This document shows positions 22,914-33,488 of a stretch of DNA of 64,000 bases, piece by piece. A program made the translations under genes and the position numbers. Position 1 is the stretch's first letter, and each line of letters starts with the position of its first letter. Source of the stretch: Nymphaea colorata (taxonomy: Eukaryota > Streptophyta > Magnoliopsida > Nymphaeales > Nymphaeaceae). The stretch is taken from NCBI RefSeq assembly GCF_008831285.2, contig NW_022204507.1, forward strand, positions 5,662,174 to 5,726,173, read 5' to 3'. The notes beneath the pieces are model-generated. The model was not told the origin of the DNA, did no database searches, and saw nothing but the letters and a program-made list of their open reading frames with translations.

Positions 22914-23227
22914 GGCTGCCAACATTTTCCCCATCTCTTTTGTCCTCCCTTGATTTCTCTCTCACCCTTCAGATCTATCTCCTTCTCACCTCCCACATTA
23001 CCTTCTCTCTTTCCATTAAATACTCAGAAAAAGCATGCCATTGTTGACGAATGAGAAATAGAATATCCTGCTAACATTTTTCTCATCTCTCTTGTCCTCC
23101 TTTCATTTCTCTCTCCCCGTCTGCTCTTCTCCTCTATTTCTTCTTCACCTTTCACTTACTTCTCTCTTTCCATTGCATGCACTCAGAAAAAGCATGCCAC
23201 TGTTGAGAGGAATTAGAAATGGAATAT
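22914..23227. repeat. Tandem duplication, ~155-bp unit, two copies
   Basis: Unit 1 (22914-23067) and unit 2 (23068-23227) share tctcttgtcctcc, ttctctctttccatt and actcagaaaaagcatgcca. They are CT-rich in the middle. Divergence is moderate. Confidence 0.8.
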
Positions 23228-23266
23228 ATATGTATGTATGTATGTATATATATATATATATATATT
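23223..23266. repeat. (TATG)n/(TA)n microsatellite
   Basis: Four tatg units followed by (TA) repeats. The other dinucleotide tracts of this type are at 24592-24632, 32689-32719, 51358-51376 and 52467-52492. Confidence 0.95.
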
Positions 23267-23559
23267 GTCAAATATTTACTGGATCCCAACCCGATCATTT
23301 TGACATTCTTAGTGCCTTGTATCATATCTTGTAACAGAAAGTGCATGTCTTCCACCTTTTATTAACAAAAAATGATTATGCACAAAGATACAAAAGGAAT
23401 GCAGAGCATTAAGTGCATAAAAGATAAAAAAAAAGTAGCTAAAACCGGCATATATATAGCGAGTAAATAAAAGTTTTTTTGCCGTATGATAAAAGAAAAG
23501 CATTTTCAAGTTAGTCATTGGCAGATTTTTTGCTATTAGAAAACACGTTAACTAAACAG

Positions 23560-24599
23560 TTTAAAGTTTCACTTACCTCACTTAATTTCAAATTAAAACT
23601 TTTAGAATCACCACTAACCTCTTACGTGGACGCAAGTAATTTTTTTCTACAAAATAATTAACTAGAATATATTTTCCCTAAATTTGAATTTAAATGGGTA
23701 ACTGAAAAGAAATTCAATGTATTTTTTTAACCATCTTTTTGGTGGTCCTTTAAAATTTTGTTTTGAAAAAGTCCATGGCAAGATTAACAAAAAAAAATTA
23801 TTATAGATATACATCAAAATCTATAAAATAAAAATCAAGCATTCTGCTCATTAATTTTAAATGTTAAACCGTATATAAGAAAAAATAAATTTTATTCATA
23901 AATGTAAAATTTCAAAATTGAAATCAATTTTTCTTTTTTAAAATATAAAAAGTGTAACCTTAGAATTAAAATGCTAGTCATGCCATTGATTCATTTTTGC
24001 ATTAAAAAGTACAAATTGCCTACTATTTCTACTTTTAAGGGATTAAAAATTTTCATTGCTTTATCATATATGCATGACAATTTCCGGCCATCACATAAAA
24101 AGCATGTGCGCATCTTTTTATGATTTAACTTTCAATTTATCATGGAAACTTAAATAAGTTTGTCAAAAAAAAAATTCAAGAGACTTTATTTTAAATGACC
24201 ACTTTTCTGATTCACTTGGAAAATCTTGAAACTATGGAACACATTAGGACAATTCCCATAGAATTACATTTCTGAAAAAGATCACTAATATGGCACCTTC
24301 AAAACAAAATACCATGTATGGTGATCTTTTTTTTTTTTTGGGGGGGGGGGAGGGATCAAGAGTACAAATTAAATTAAGTTTAAATTGCAAGTTTTAGATT
24401 GAAAATATTTAAATTGTCATTATAAGTTTGAATTTTCATGTATGAAAGGTGCGATTTTAAATGATAAATGAAATAAGTGCATCACTCTAGTGATGCCTGT
24501 CACTCTAGTGGGCTGGAGGAGTCCAGCTTTTACCAAATTTGCCTTAGGATTGAAATTGGATTTGGATTTCATTTTTGTAACAGAGAGTGTGTGTGTGTT

Positions 24600-24635
<36 letters not shown>

Positions 24636-25080
24636 AAACTAATATTACAATGGTTAAATTTGAATTTCGTTAAGAAACTGCATATTTAATTTAATCCTAA
24701 GGTATTTAGATACAACTTTTTTGAATTAAAGGATAGACATATTAGATCAAGTGGCACGGAATTGGAATTGAAATTTCACCCAGAGAAAAGTTCCTTGGTA
24801 AAGGGTGGAAGAGTTGAAATTTCAGCTCATCTTAAAATGAAGTGTGTTTGATGATCTAGAACAGACGTTTTTTGGTGTTTGATGGCTAAGTGAGGGAAGA
24901 AAAGAAAAACAGTTAATTAACAAACTATTACAAACTTTATCAATTTTAATTTGAATTTTAATAATCACATGAATTTCCTTTGCTTGAACGCTGGGATTTG
25001 GGGAAATTTCACCCGAAAAAAAGTCAGACCCTACAGGGTCCCACTTTTGACCGCAGGGGCTTGGTTAAGACGCTTTCTCT
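23560..25080. other. No gene recognised; homopolymer T/G run
   Basis: AT-rich. At 24328-24352 a T13 run passes into a G10 run. The phrases gtgtttgatg at 24845 and 24877, and gaaatttcaccc at 24771 and 25002, suggest fragments of fold-back elements like those near 26705 and 32590. Confidence 0.4.
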
Positions 25081-25429
25081 CTCTTTGAGTTTCTTCTCTT
25101 CTTCATCTTCTTGCAGTGCCTACAAGTGGAGCTGAGGGAGAGGGAAAGAGGAGGAACATTGGTTGAAAGAGGGAGAGGGATGGTGTGATGAGGGAGAACG
25201 GCGGACATAGTTGGATTTGGGAAAGAGGGAGAGATGGCTGGTTTAGAAAGAGAAAGGGAAAGAGAGAGAGAAAAAGAGAGGATAATGAAAAGGAAGAACG
25301 GCGCACAGAGCGTGGAAAGGGAGGAGATGAAATGAGGAGAGGTGAGACTTCATAGGGTTTCTTCGTGCCTTCTGGAGTTTCCTAAATGATACCCTCTATC
25401 AGAACAGTGCTTCTCGTTTTCCTTTTTCC

Positions 25430-25700
25430 CTTCCTTTGGAGCTTGCAAACCCTATAATTCCAGCGATGGCCGAGGTGATGCTGGATACTGATTGCGAGTA
25501 GATCTTGGCTAATCTTTGGTTTCTTCACCGTGAATTCCATCAGCATTGGGGTGGCGACGGAACCTTGGGGCTTCGTTCTTCATACGATTTGGAAGCGTGG
25601 TTGGGTTTGGGGATGAAGGCGGTCCAATTTTCCCTGCTTCGGCAAGGTGATGGATTTTCTGAGAGGGTTTTTAGTGTTTCTTGGGTAAGGAATTTTTTTT
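25430..25700 (+). other. Possible 5' exon or leader of an unidentified gene
   Basis: Base composition changes to balanced here. A short frame from ATG at 25466 (MAEVMLDTDCE, then stop) is followed by an open frame to about 25685, where cttgggtaaggaattt offers a good donor site (GTAAGG) followed by a T-rich intron-like stretch. I cannot assign a protein. It could be the 5' leader and first exon of a plant gene or a captured fragment. Confidence 0.25.
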
Positions 25701-25769
25701 CTTTTTTTCAGCATTTTTGTGGGGGTTTTTTATATTTTTTTTGTTACAATTTGGTAGGTTTTTCCTAAC

Positions 25770-26690
25770 CTCAGCAACAGCATTTTTTAGTTTATTGCGG
25801 TTTGTTTCGCCTTAATTGTTACAACATCGACGGCAGGCTTTATCTATCTTCCTTTTGTGTCTCTATTAATTTTTTATAGTGATTATTCTAATATAGGTAA
25901 TGTGAAGCATTAGTTTTTGCTTGTTGTTTTGGTTTGATACACACTTTCTTATTGCTTTGTAATCGTTGGAGACACAACCATAACAAAATTTATCAGCCGT
26001 AATTTTTTCTTGTGCAATGAACACAAAGTTCTTTTGTACAGAGAAAAACTTTCAAGCGATCAAACATGGCCTAGATGTGTAAAATGTAAAATTTTACCCT
26101 CCTTATACTTTTCCTATAATTTATTTGATGAAAAGTTACCACTAAAAAATGCAAATCTGGAATGATGTGACTGTCAGCAGAAGACAAATAGGAAAATAAA
26201 TTTTCTGATGCATTCGGTGGTGACAAGGGCCGGGCACAGCATGCCAGCAAAGGAGAGAATGATTATTAAAAAAAAATGGTTTTCATATCCTTTTTATTTT
26301 TTTTATTTATAATTTTTTTTGTATAAAATAACAATAGTGTGAATTAAGGGTATTTTAATTTCACTAGAGCACAATTTGTGCAACATATATCCAGGTTCAG
26401 GCGACAAGAAAATGTTATGGGTGCATCCACTCAAAAGCAGAGAAAAAAAATAGAGCTTGGGGGGGAAGTTGAATGGGAACTAATTTACCTAGCTTGTAGC
26501 ACCTTGTACGGTCTCCTTGTATCGATAACCTCCTCTCTGTACATGATGAACCAGATGCGTTGCTGCCTTCTGTTTTTGTGAAATGCCGTTAATTGGTGGC
26601 CAAGCCAGAAATTGTGCTGCCAAGGGGGAAACGCAACTGAAACTCAGCAGGGTGTTCAGTTATTATGCAGATGAACTGAGAAGACGGCCT
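25770..26690. other. No gene recognised
   Basis: T-rich at first (possible intron of the preceding candidate), then AT-rich with no conserved frame. Confidence 0.35.
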
Positions 26691-26918
26691 AGCTTTTTTT
26701 TCCTTACGTGTTTGATGGCTGAAAATATGGAAACGGAAAAAAAATTCAGAAATAAATTTCTGGAATTGGTGAATGGGAAATAAAATTTCATATTTCCAAA
26801 ACCATATTGTGTTTGTTAACTTGGATTTATTTTTCTGGAAAGAAATTTCTTCATTTGGTTGAAATGGTGGAAATGGTGAGGAAGAAGGAGGAAGATGGGA
26901 AGGAGGGAGGAGGAAGAA

Positions 26919-27208
26919 TGTTAAAATTTCAGAGAAAGAAGAGGAAGGAGAGTGCACGCATAGATTTACGTGGTTCGGATTTGTAAATCCTACATCCACG
27001 GCAAGAACATCATGCAGTCTTGTTTTTCATTTTTCATTTTTCAGACTTACTAGGAATATATATACGTTGGGGAAAGATTTACAATAATGGAATATTTCTC
27101 AACGTTCCATTAACGGCTAGATGAGGCATGAATGGTAACAGGAGTAGAGTTAATAAGGAAGGAAAACTTGACAAATCCATGCGTGATGTTGCAACGGTTT
27201 TCTCATCA
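26919..27208 (-). repeat. 3' LTR of the 5.3-kb Copia element
   Basis: Plus-strand ends are TGTT...ATCA. It carries acgtggttcggatttgtaaa followed by tcctacatccacggc, an imperfect palindrome (acgtgg/ccacgg) that recurs in other LTRs in the window. The pol frame stops on the first three bases of this LTR (TGA). Confidence 0.95.
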
Positions 27209-27219
27209 CTCCCCCTCAA
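27209..27219 (-). promoter_or_regulatory. Polypurine tract
   Basis: The minus strand reads TTGAGGGGGAG immediately before the 3' LTR. It also encodes the last residues (LEGE) of RNase H. Confidence 0.93.
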
Positions 27220-28811
27220 GCGGGGCGTACAAATCATGGCTGCCCCACTTGTTAATAGCATCATGTAATTCTTTTCTTGATATTGCTTTGGTTAATCCAT
27301 CTGCAAGTTGTCTTGAGCTCGGTGTGAAGGGAGTACTGATTTCACCATTCTGAACTTTTTCTCGTATGAAATGACAATCAATTTCTATATGTTTTGTTCT
27401 CTCATGGAACACGGCATTTGCTGCGATGTGTATGGCAGCTTGATTGTCGCAATGCATTGGCGTTGGAGAATTGAATTCTAAGCCAATTTCTGATAAAAGG
27501 GTGCGAATCCAAATGATTTCACTAGCCGTAGTGGCCATCGCCCTGTACTCTGCTTCTGCACTAGACCTAGAAGTGACTTGTTGTTTCTTACTTCACCAAG
27601 ATACAAGGTTCTCACCCACGTAAATACAATAACTGGCAGTGGATTTACGATCCATGCTTTCACCCCAGTCTGCATCAGAAAATGCTCTAATGTTGACATG
27701 GTCATTTCGTTTATATAATAATCCTTGGTCGGGAGACTTTTTCAAATACTGGAGAATCGTTCAACCATATTCCAATGTTTCTCAGTTGGATCATGCATAT
27801 GTTGACTAACAAGGTTTACTGCACAGGTGATGTTGGGTCTTGTAACAGTGAGATATATTAGTTTCCCTACCAATCATTGATATCTTGAAATTTCTGGGAT
27901 GTCATTTCAGTTAGTGATATCTTCTTTGAGGTTGACAACCACCGGTGTATCTGCAGGGTGACATCCAAGTTTTTCGGTTTCTTTGAGTAGATTAGTGACA
28001 TATTTTCTTTGTGACATAAACAACCCTTTCCTCGACTGAGCAATCTCTATCCCTAGAAAATATTTTAACTTTCCCAAATCCTTTATGTCGAAGGCTTCTG
28101 AAGCAATTCTTTTGTGTCCTTGATTTTGAGACTGTCGCTACCTGTGATAATTATGTCATCTACATATACAAGCACCAAAGTAATATCATTGTCTTTCTTA
28201 CTGATAAACAGAGAGTTGTTAGCTTTGCTCCTATAGAATCCATATTGTTCGAGAGCTTTTCTCAATTTGAAGTGCCACACTCGAGGAGATTGTTTAAGTC
28301 CGTATATCGATTTTCGTCACTTACACACTGATGTAGAGTTCTCTTGAGACCATCCAGGAGGTAGCTTCATATATACTTATTCTTGTAAGTCTCCCTGCAA
28401 AAAGACATTTTTTACATCTAATTGAAATAGTGGCGATCATAATTGCAACCAATCGGAAGCAATATTCGAATAGTATCCATCTTGGCTACCGGGGCAAAAG
28501 TTTCTTCATAATCCAATCCTTGTGTTTGAGTGTATCCTTTTGAAATGAGCTTAGCCTTGTATCTTTCCACTGTACCATCGCTGTTGTATTTGATTTTAAA
28601 AAACCCATTTTCAGCCAACTACGCGTTTTCCTTCAGGCAATTGAGTAATTTCCCTTGTTTGATTTTTGTTTAAGGCATCAATCTCTTCTTGCATGGCTTT
28701 GTTCCAAATTGGGTTATCTTTGGCCTCCTCATATGATCTTGGTTCTACCTCTCTTTCTATGGTGGCCAAAAAAGCACAGTGTTTCTCAAAAAAATTTTGA
28801 ATGTCACACAT
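27209..28811 (-). pseudogene. Copia reverse transcriptase and RNase H, interrupted
   Basis: Fragments in order: EAKDNPIWNKAMQEEIDALN (28611-28811); YKAKLISKGYTQTQGLDYEE then FAPVAKM (28418-28618); and VLVYVDDIIITG, with the YVDD metal-binding motif intact at 28155-28166 (28083-28280). RNase H is nearly continuous at 27206-27538: ASEIIWIRTLLSEIGLE, MHCDNQAAIHIAANAVFHER, KHIEIDCHFIREKV and QLADGLTKAI. Frame changes between blocks rule out a single product. Confidence 0.92.
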
Positions 28812-28870
28812 TTTTCGATGGGATGCATGACTGCCTTGTATGTAACATAATCTTTCAAGTGTCTAGGTGC

Positions 28871-30122
28871 TTAAATGATTCTTTGTGATGTTCTTGGCTC
28901 AGCAACTACAGTTGTGTTGTCTACAGTTTCAACTTCATGAGCTCCCATGTTTTCAATCAAGTTTTGCACTTGAACTTCTTCTTGTTCATTTGGATATCCT
29001 TGGTTTGTAGAAATAGCGACCAAATCATCATATATGCTAATATTTGGTAAAGTAGTCTCCCCCTGTCGCCTTTCTTGATGATGGTGATTTTTAAAGTATG
29101 GCACTGACTGATCAAACTTGACATCTCTAGAAATATACATATGCTGGTCATGAGGGTTGTAGCATCTATAGCCCTTTTTGCTGACTGAATATCCGATAAA
29201 CACCACCAGACTAAGTTTGTCGCATTCAGTTTGGTCGATCATAACATACACGGTACTGCTAAACAACTTCAAGTGATTGATACTGATCTTGCGCCCAGTA
29301 AGGATGTGAGGAGGTGATCTTCATCTTAGTCTGCAACTAGGAGTTCGGTTAATCAAATAGCAAGCAGTCATAATCGCCTCGATCCAAAACTGTTTAGGCA
29401 TATGAGACTGAAAAAGTAAGGAACGAGTAATTTCAAGAATATGACGATTTTTCCTCTCGACTACTCCATTTTGTTTGGAGTTTTTACACATGGGTATTGA
29501 TGCATCATGCCACTTGTATTTTCAAAATAAAAAAAAAAACTGTTTTCAAACTCAGTCCCATTGTCGGTTCTCAGGGTCTTAATACAAATGTTGTATTGAG
29601 TTCTTACCATATTATAGTAAATCACAAATTTTTCAAAAACTTGATCCTTGAATTAAGAGGATATAACCAAGTTAGCTTAGAGAAATCATCAATAAAAGAT
29701 AAGTAATATTTAAAACCACTATAAGAGACTACTAGGGCAGGACCCCAAACATCGGCATGTACCAAATCAAATGGTTTACTAGCGATAGTTTCAGACAAAC
29801 CAAAAGGAGGGCGAGTCATTTTCGCATATTGACAAATTTCACACACATGTAAGTCAAATACTTCATGAGGAAAAACTAAAGACATGACTCTATCGGAGGG
29901 GTGACCAAGTCTGCAATGGCTAGCAATGATAGCATCATCATGATTTTCATTGATCACATGCACTCCATTCTCTTCTTTCCCTTCACCAATCGTCCTCTTC
30001 GTCAACCTGTCCTGAAAGATTACATTGTTGGGAGAAAAAATAACATTGCAATTTAGATCATGTGTAACCTTAGAGACATATAAAAGATTGCATGCAAGAT
30101 TAGGCATATAAAGAGTCTTCAA
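28871..30122 (-). pseudogene. Copia pre-integrase finger and integrase, frameshifted
   Basis: The 29622-30122 frame carries LACNLLYVSKVTHDL, the pre-integrase finger (CRLGHPSDRVM ... VCEICQYAKMTRPP), and the first integrase block (PFDLVHADVWGPA ... YYLSFIDDFSKLTWLYPL). The frame breaks near 29620. The second part (28871-29272) is the integrase C-terminal region with VVFIGYSVSKKGYRCYNP and YISRDVKFDQSVPYF. The region between, holding the last catalytic residues, is only partly readable. Confidence 0.88.
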
Positions 30123-30249
30123 TTCCTTTTCAAAGATATTTGTTTTTCCAACTCCAACAATTTTAAGGGAGGTAGCATCAGCTATAGTGCAGTTCTACTT
30201 TCATTTTTATTTTCTATTTCAAGCTATTGTGAAAACAAGACATATGTTC

Positions 30250-30300
30250 GGATGCACCGGAATCCATGATCCAAAAGTATTTTCTAGTAAGAGAGAAGTT
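30250..30300 (-). pseudogene. Copia protease active site, intact motif
   Basis: The minus strand encodes KYFWIMDSGASEHM, with the DSG catalytic triad at 30250-30264. The surrounding frame is interrupted soon after. Confidence 0.85.
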
Positions 30301-30439
30301 TGAATTCATACCTGGCTGGTTCCCAGGTGAAGTGAATGCCAATTCGGCTGTTACCATGTTGGTGTGTTTCTGGCCATTCATATTCTTAATCATCTTTGCA
30401 ATAGTGGCAAGTGTAACCTCACCTTCGTCAGACTCAACC

Positions 30440-31378
30440 AGCTGGGCCTGAGGCTTATACTGCTGCTTCGGAGGACCTCCCTTGTTTGTAGGCTTTCCGT
30501 GTAAATTCCAGCACTTTTCTCAAATATGCCCTTCTTTTTTGCAGTATGTGCACACTGGTCATTTGCCTCTATTTCTGAACGACTGCTGAGCTTCTAATTT
30601 TCCTTCAAATCTTTTGCTGGCCGAGGCATTAAAAGCAACTTTTTCAATATTTTCACTGCTGGTTTTAGTATCAATAGTGTCACCAGTCTTCATCACCTTT
30701 TTCCTTTTCTCTTTTCGTAAAAGGTGTTACACACCATATCCAAAGAGGGCAGGTCAGTGGCCATTAATATTTGGCTTCTTGATTGTTCATAATCCTCGCT
30801 TAAACCAGCTAAGAGTTTGAAAGCTCTTTATTGGTCTGGCTGCCTCTTAATGCGAGCAAGATCAGTTGAGAGGGGGTAATGTGAGTCCATCTCATTCCAC
30901 TTTCCTTTGAGTGTAGCAATATAGTCACTCAAGGACATATGACCTTTCTTCAACTCATATATTTCATGGGAGAGTTGATACATGCGTGCCGTACTATATT
31001 TTTCACTATATAATTCTTTGGCAGCATTCCATATTTCTTCAGCCGTATCGAAGTAATAAAATTTTTCACCAATTTTAGCATCCATTGAGTTTAATAACCA
31101 AGACATGATCATATGATTTCCAGACTCCCATTCATCATAGTTATGATCATCAATGGCTGGTTTTGGTTTTTTTCCATTAACGTACCCTAGTTTAAGTTTC
31201 CTTCTCAAAAACAAAGTAGAGTTTTGGACCATGACATATAGTTTAAGCCATTCAATGGAACATTTGTAATTTTGAGAATAGTGGTACCTGTCTCCACGAC
31301 AATACGCTGCTGTGTAGAAGATCCATTTGCCGAGTTCTGTCCCTGAGAGTCATTGGTTCCATCATACGACGGTGCCAT
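30440..31378 (-). pseudogene. gag: Copia gag with one frameshift and two stops
   Basis: The natural start is the ATG at 31378 (MAPSYDGTNDSQGQ). The first segment, with LNGLNYMSWSKTLL-type sequence, ends at a frameshift near 31205-31232. The frame resumes with KLKLGYVNGKKPKPAIDD, SWLLNSMDAKIGEKF, AKELYSEKYSTARMYQL and LKGKWNEMD, the UBN2/Retrotran_gag capsid region. A TAA then interrupts at about 30828, after which AFKLLAGLSEDYEQ continues. The CCHC knuckle near 30510-30555 reads CTYCKKEGHI, then a TGA, then EKCWNLHGKP: all four ligands are present but a stop splits it. Confidence 0.9.
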
Positions 31379-31886
31379 GTATAAGTAAGAAAACCAAAAG
31401 GAACTTGACGCTTTGAAGGCTATCACTGCTTTATGATCAACTGAACATAGAGGATGAAGAATATCACAGAGAACAAAAAATCCTTATCGGAATTAGGGAG
31501 CGGATGAGAGTTGGTCACCAGCTGTGTCACACGACTTCCTAAAAAAACGGAACTGCAAAAGTGGACTGCTTCCTCCAGAGTTCTCCAAAGAATCTGGGAT
31601 AGTGCAGGAACAATCTTCAAACACCTAGAATTCTATTCATTCCATGCTCGACAGCTGAGATTATGGGAGAAAACAGTGCCATAGGTTGGAATCACGGACT
31701 GAGCAGGGACTCCTCTGTCGGTCTTCTGTTTTCAAGTGTTGCATCTGTCTCTGTCCGTTCTTCCTGTACTCTGCAGCAACTCCTATCGCTGCAATTCTCA
31801 CAGTCGACAGAACTTCTCTGCTGCAGATGTCAGAGATGAACAGATTTCAGCTCCTCACTAATCATCTCCAAGTGCTCAGGTAAACA

Positions 31887-31898
31887 GCTCTGATACCA
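31887..31898 (-). promoter_or_regulatory. Primer-binding site, perfect
   Basis: The plus strand gctctgatacca is the exact complement of TGGTATCAGAGC, the 3' end of initiator-Met tRNA used by Copia elements. It touches the LTR without a spacer. Confidence 0.95.
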
Positions 31899-32189
31899 TG
31901 TTAAAATTTGAGAGAAAGAAGAGGAAGGAGAGTGCACGCACGGATTTACGTGGTTCGGATTTGTAAATCCTACATCCACGGCAAGAACATCACGCAGTCT
32001 TGTTTTTCATTTTTCTTTTTTCAGACTTACAAGGAATATATATACGTTGAGGAAAGATTTTGCAATAATGGAATATTTCTCAACGTTCCATTAACGGCTA
32101 GATGAGGCATGAATGGTAACAGGAGCAGAGTTAATAATGAAGGAAAACTTGACAAATCTATGCGTGATGTTGCAACGGTTTTCTCATCA
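31899..32189 (-). repeat. 5' LTR of the 5.3-kb Copia element
   Basis: Near-identical to 26919-27208. It would hold the promoter. An AT-rich ggaatatatatacgttg stretch near 32033-32049 is a plausible TATA region on either strand. Confidence 0.95.
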
Positions 32190-32500
32190 AAGAAGGGAGC
32201 AAGGGAGAAAGAAGGAGGAAGAAGGAGGAGGAGGAAGAAGGGAAGGCAAGGAAAGGAGGAGGAGGAAGAAGGGAAGGGAAGGGAGGAGGAGGAAGAAGGA
32301 GGAGGAAGAAGGGAAGGGAAGAGAGTGAGGAGGAGGAAGGGAAGGAGGAAGAAACGCCCACAGTAAGCCCTTCTTCTTCCTCCTCCTTCCTTCTCTTCTT
32401 CCTCCTTCTTCCTCCTCCCTCCCTTCTTCCTCTGCCTTCTTCTCCCTCCCTTCTACCTCTGCCTTCTTTCCCTTCTTGCTCCTCCCTCTTCCTCCTTTAA
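32190..32500. repeat. Purine tract followed by pyrimidine tract
   Basis: Bases 32190-32357 are almost all A/G (aagaaggaggaggagg-type). Bases 32368-32500 are almost all C/T. Together they form a loose fold-back. The purine part continues left of the Copia insertion (26875-26918), so the retrotransposon split one long purine run. The open frames of 60-85 codons here are translations of the repeat. Confidence 0.9.
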
Positions 32501-32685
32501 CGGTAAAAAAAAAATTTCTGCGTTTGATGGAGGAGAAAAAAATTTAAAATTTTGAATTTTATCTCCTCCACTTCCGCTACAGTTATTTTTCAGGCCATCA
32601 AACGGGCCCTACTTGTTTTTGCATACGAGACTTGGGAGTAGGGCTAATTTGTCAATATCCCCGTGTTTGCCATTTGGATGCCTTT

Positions 32686-32720
<35 letters not shown>

Positions 32721-32818
32721 TTTGCTCCAATTTCTCTTCCTCCACGGTGCAAAATTGTCTGGTTACATGGAATTTTTCCTCTTTAATTTCCAAAGATTTT
32801 CCTTTCCTAAATTGCTTT

Positions 32819-32932
32819 CAGGCAAAGAAGGAGATCGATCACTCGAGCGGCTTATATTTCGACCTTCCAGTTTACATGGCAAAGATGCGTGGACATGAGC
32901 TGGCAGCTACCGCTTTCCTTCTGCTCCTCCAA
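32819..32932 (+). other. Exon-like segment, unidentified
   Basis: A T-rich stretch ending ttgctttcag is followed by an open, balanced-composition segment (AKKEIDHSSGLYFDLPVYMA ... HELAATAFLLLLQ). The acceptor site is good. No donor or second exon is convincing. I do not recognise the protein. Confidence 0.25.
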
Positions 32933-33370
32933 GTCCCAACATATATGTATATACACACCATGGTCGCCTAGCTACTAGTCATTTGGAATATAAGTTCATG
33001 TAGGATCGGAAGTAGAAGGGACATAAGCAAGGCCTTCAAAGCTGGTCCGATCTTCCCGCACCTTCTCTTGTTTTCTTCCCTATGGATTCACACTTTTAAA
33101 GCTGCGAGAGATGCTTCAAGAAGCCTAAACTTCAACTTCGTATGCTTCAACTTGTTCATATTGGTCTGCCAACCATGATTTTAATTTATTATTGTAAAAT
33201 AAACGTAAAATATGGCACAGGTTCGTTGCACCAATGAAGGTGGTTAGCCGGTGCATTAAATTTCGTGTAAAGTACAGTTAATGATGAAAATGTCTGATTT
33301 AAATAAGAAAAAAAAACTTTTATAAGCATAAAAGAAGTAAAAAAAAAGGACATTTTCTTTGCAAAAATAC

Positions 33371-33488
33371 CTCGCGCACTGCCGGCAGTCATCTTCGACT
33401 GTTTGGGTTCCTTCTCTGTGACATACTCTGCAGGGCTGTCAATTTTAATACTCAAAAGCCTGCCACTGATAGATGTGCTGGGTGTCAT
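33371..33488 (-). other. Exon-like segment, unidentified
   Basis: From ATG at 33488 the frame reads MTPSTSISGRLLSIKIDSPA ... EKEPKQSKMTAGSAR and meets a possible donor (GAGGTATTTT) at about 33371. After that the composition falls to A/T-rich intron-like sequence. No family assigned. Confidence 0.25.

Larger units (their letters stand above)
26919..32189 (-). mobile_element. Copia LTR retrotransposon with both LTRs and 5-bp TSD
   Basis: The element is 5,271 bp. LTRs at 26919-27208 and 31899-32189 differ at only about a dozen positions by eye, about 4 percent. The flanks carry an exact 5-bp duplication, aagaa (26914-26918 and 32190-32194). A perfect primer site abuts the 5' LTR, and the polypurine tract TTGAGGGGGAG abuts the 3' LTR. 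The internal order is gag, protease, integrase, reverse transcriptase, RNase H (minus strand). Frames are interrupted in gag, integrase and reverse transcriptase, so it is defective, but it is the least decayed element here. Confidence 0.96.
26700..32612. mobile_element. Possible fold-back element split by the Copia insertion
   Basis: The left side has gtgtttgatggctgaaaata near 26708. The reverse complement of the right side near 32590-32612 reads tagggcccgtttgatggcctgaaaaata. If these are terminal repeats, a small fold-back element containing the purine/pyrimidine tracts was later hit by the Copia element. No target duplication was confirmed. Confidence 0.3.

Noticed and set aside
32109-32366. 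Open frames of 67-85 codons (Arg/Glu/Gly-rich and Pro/Ser/Leu-rich)
   Set aside because: They translate a simple GA/CT tract on either strand and have no domain.
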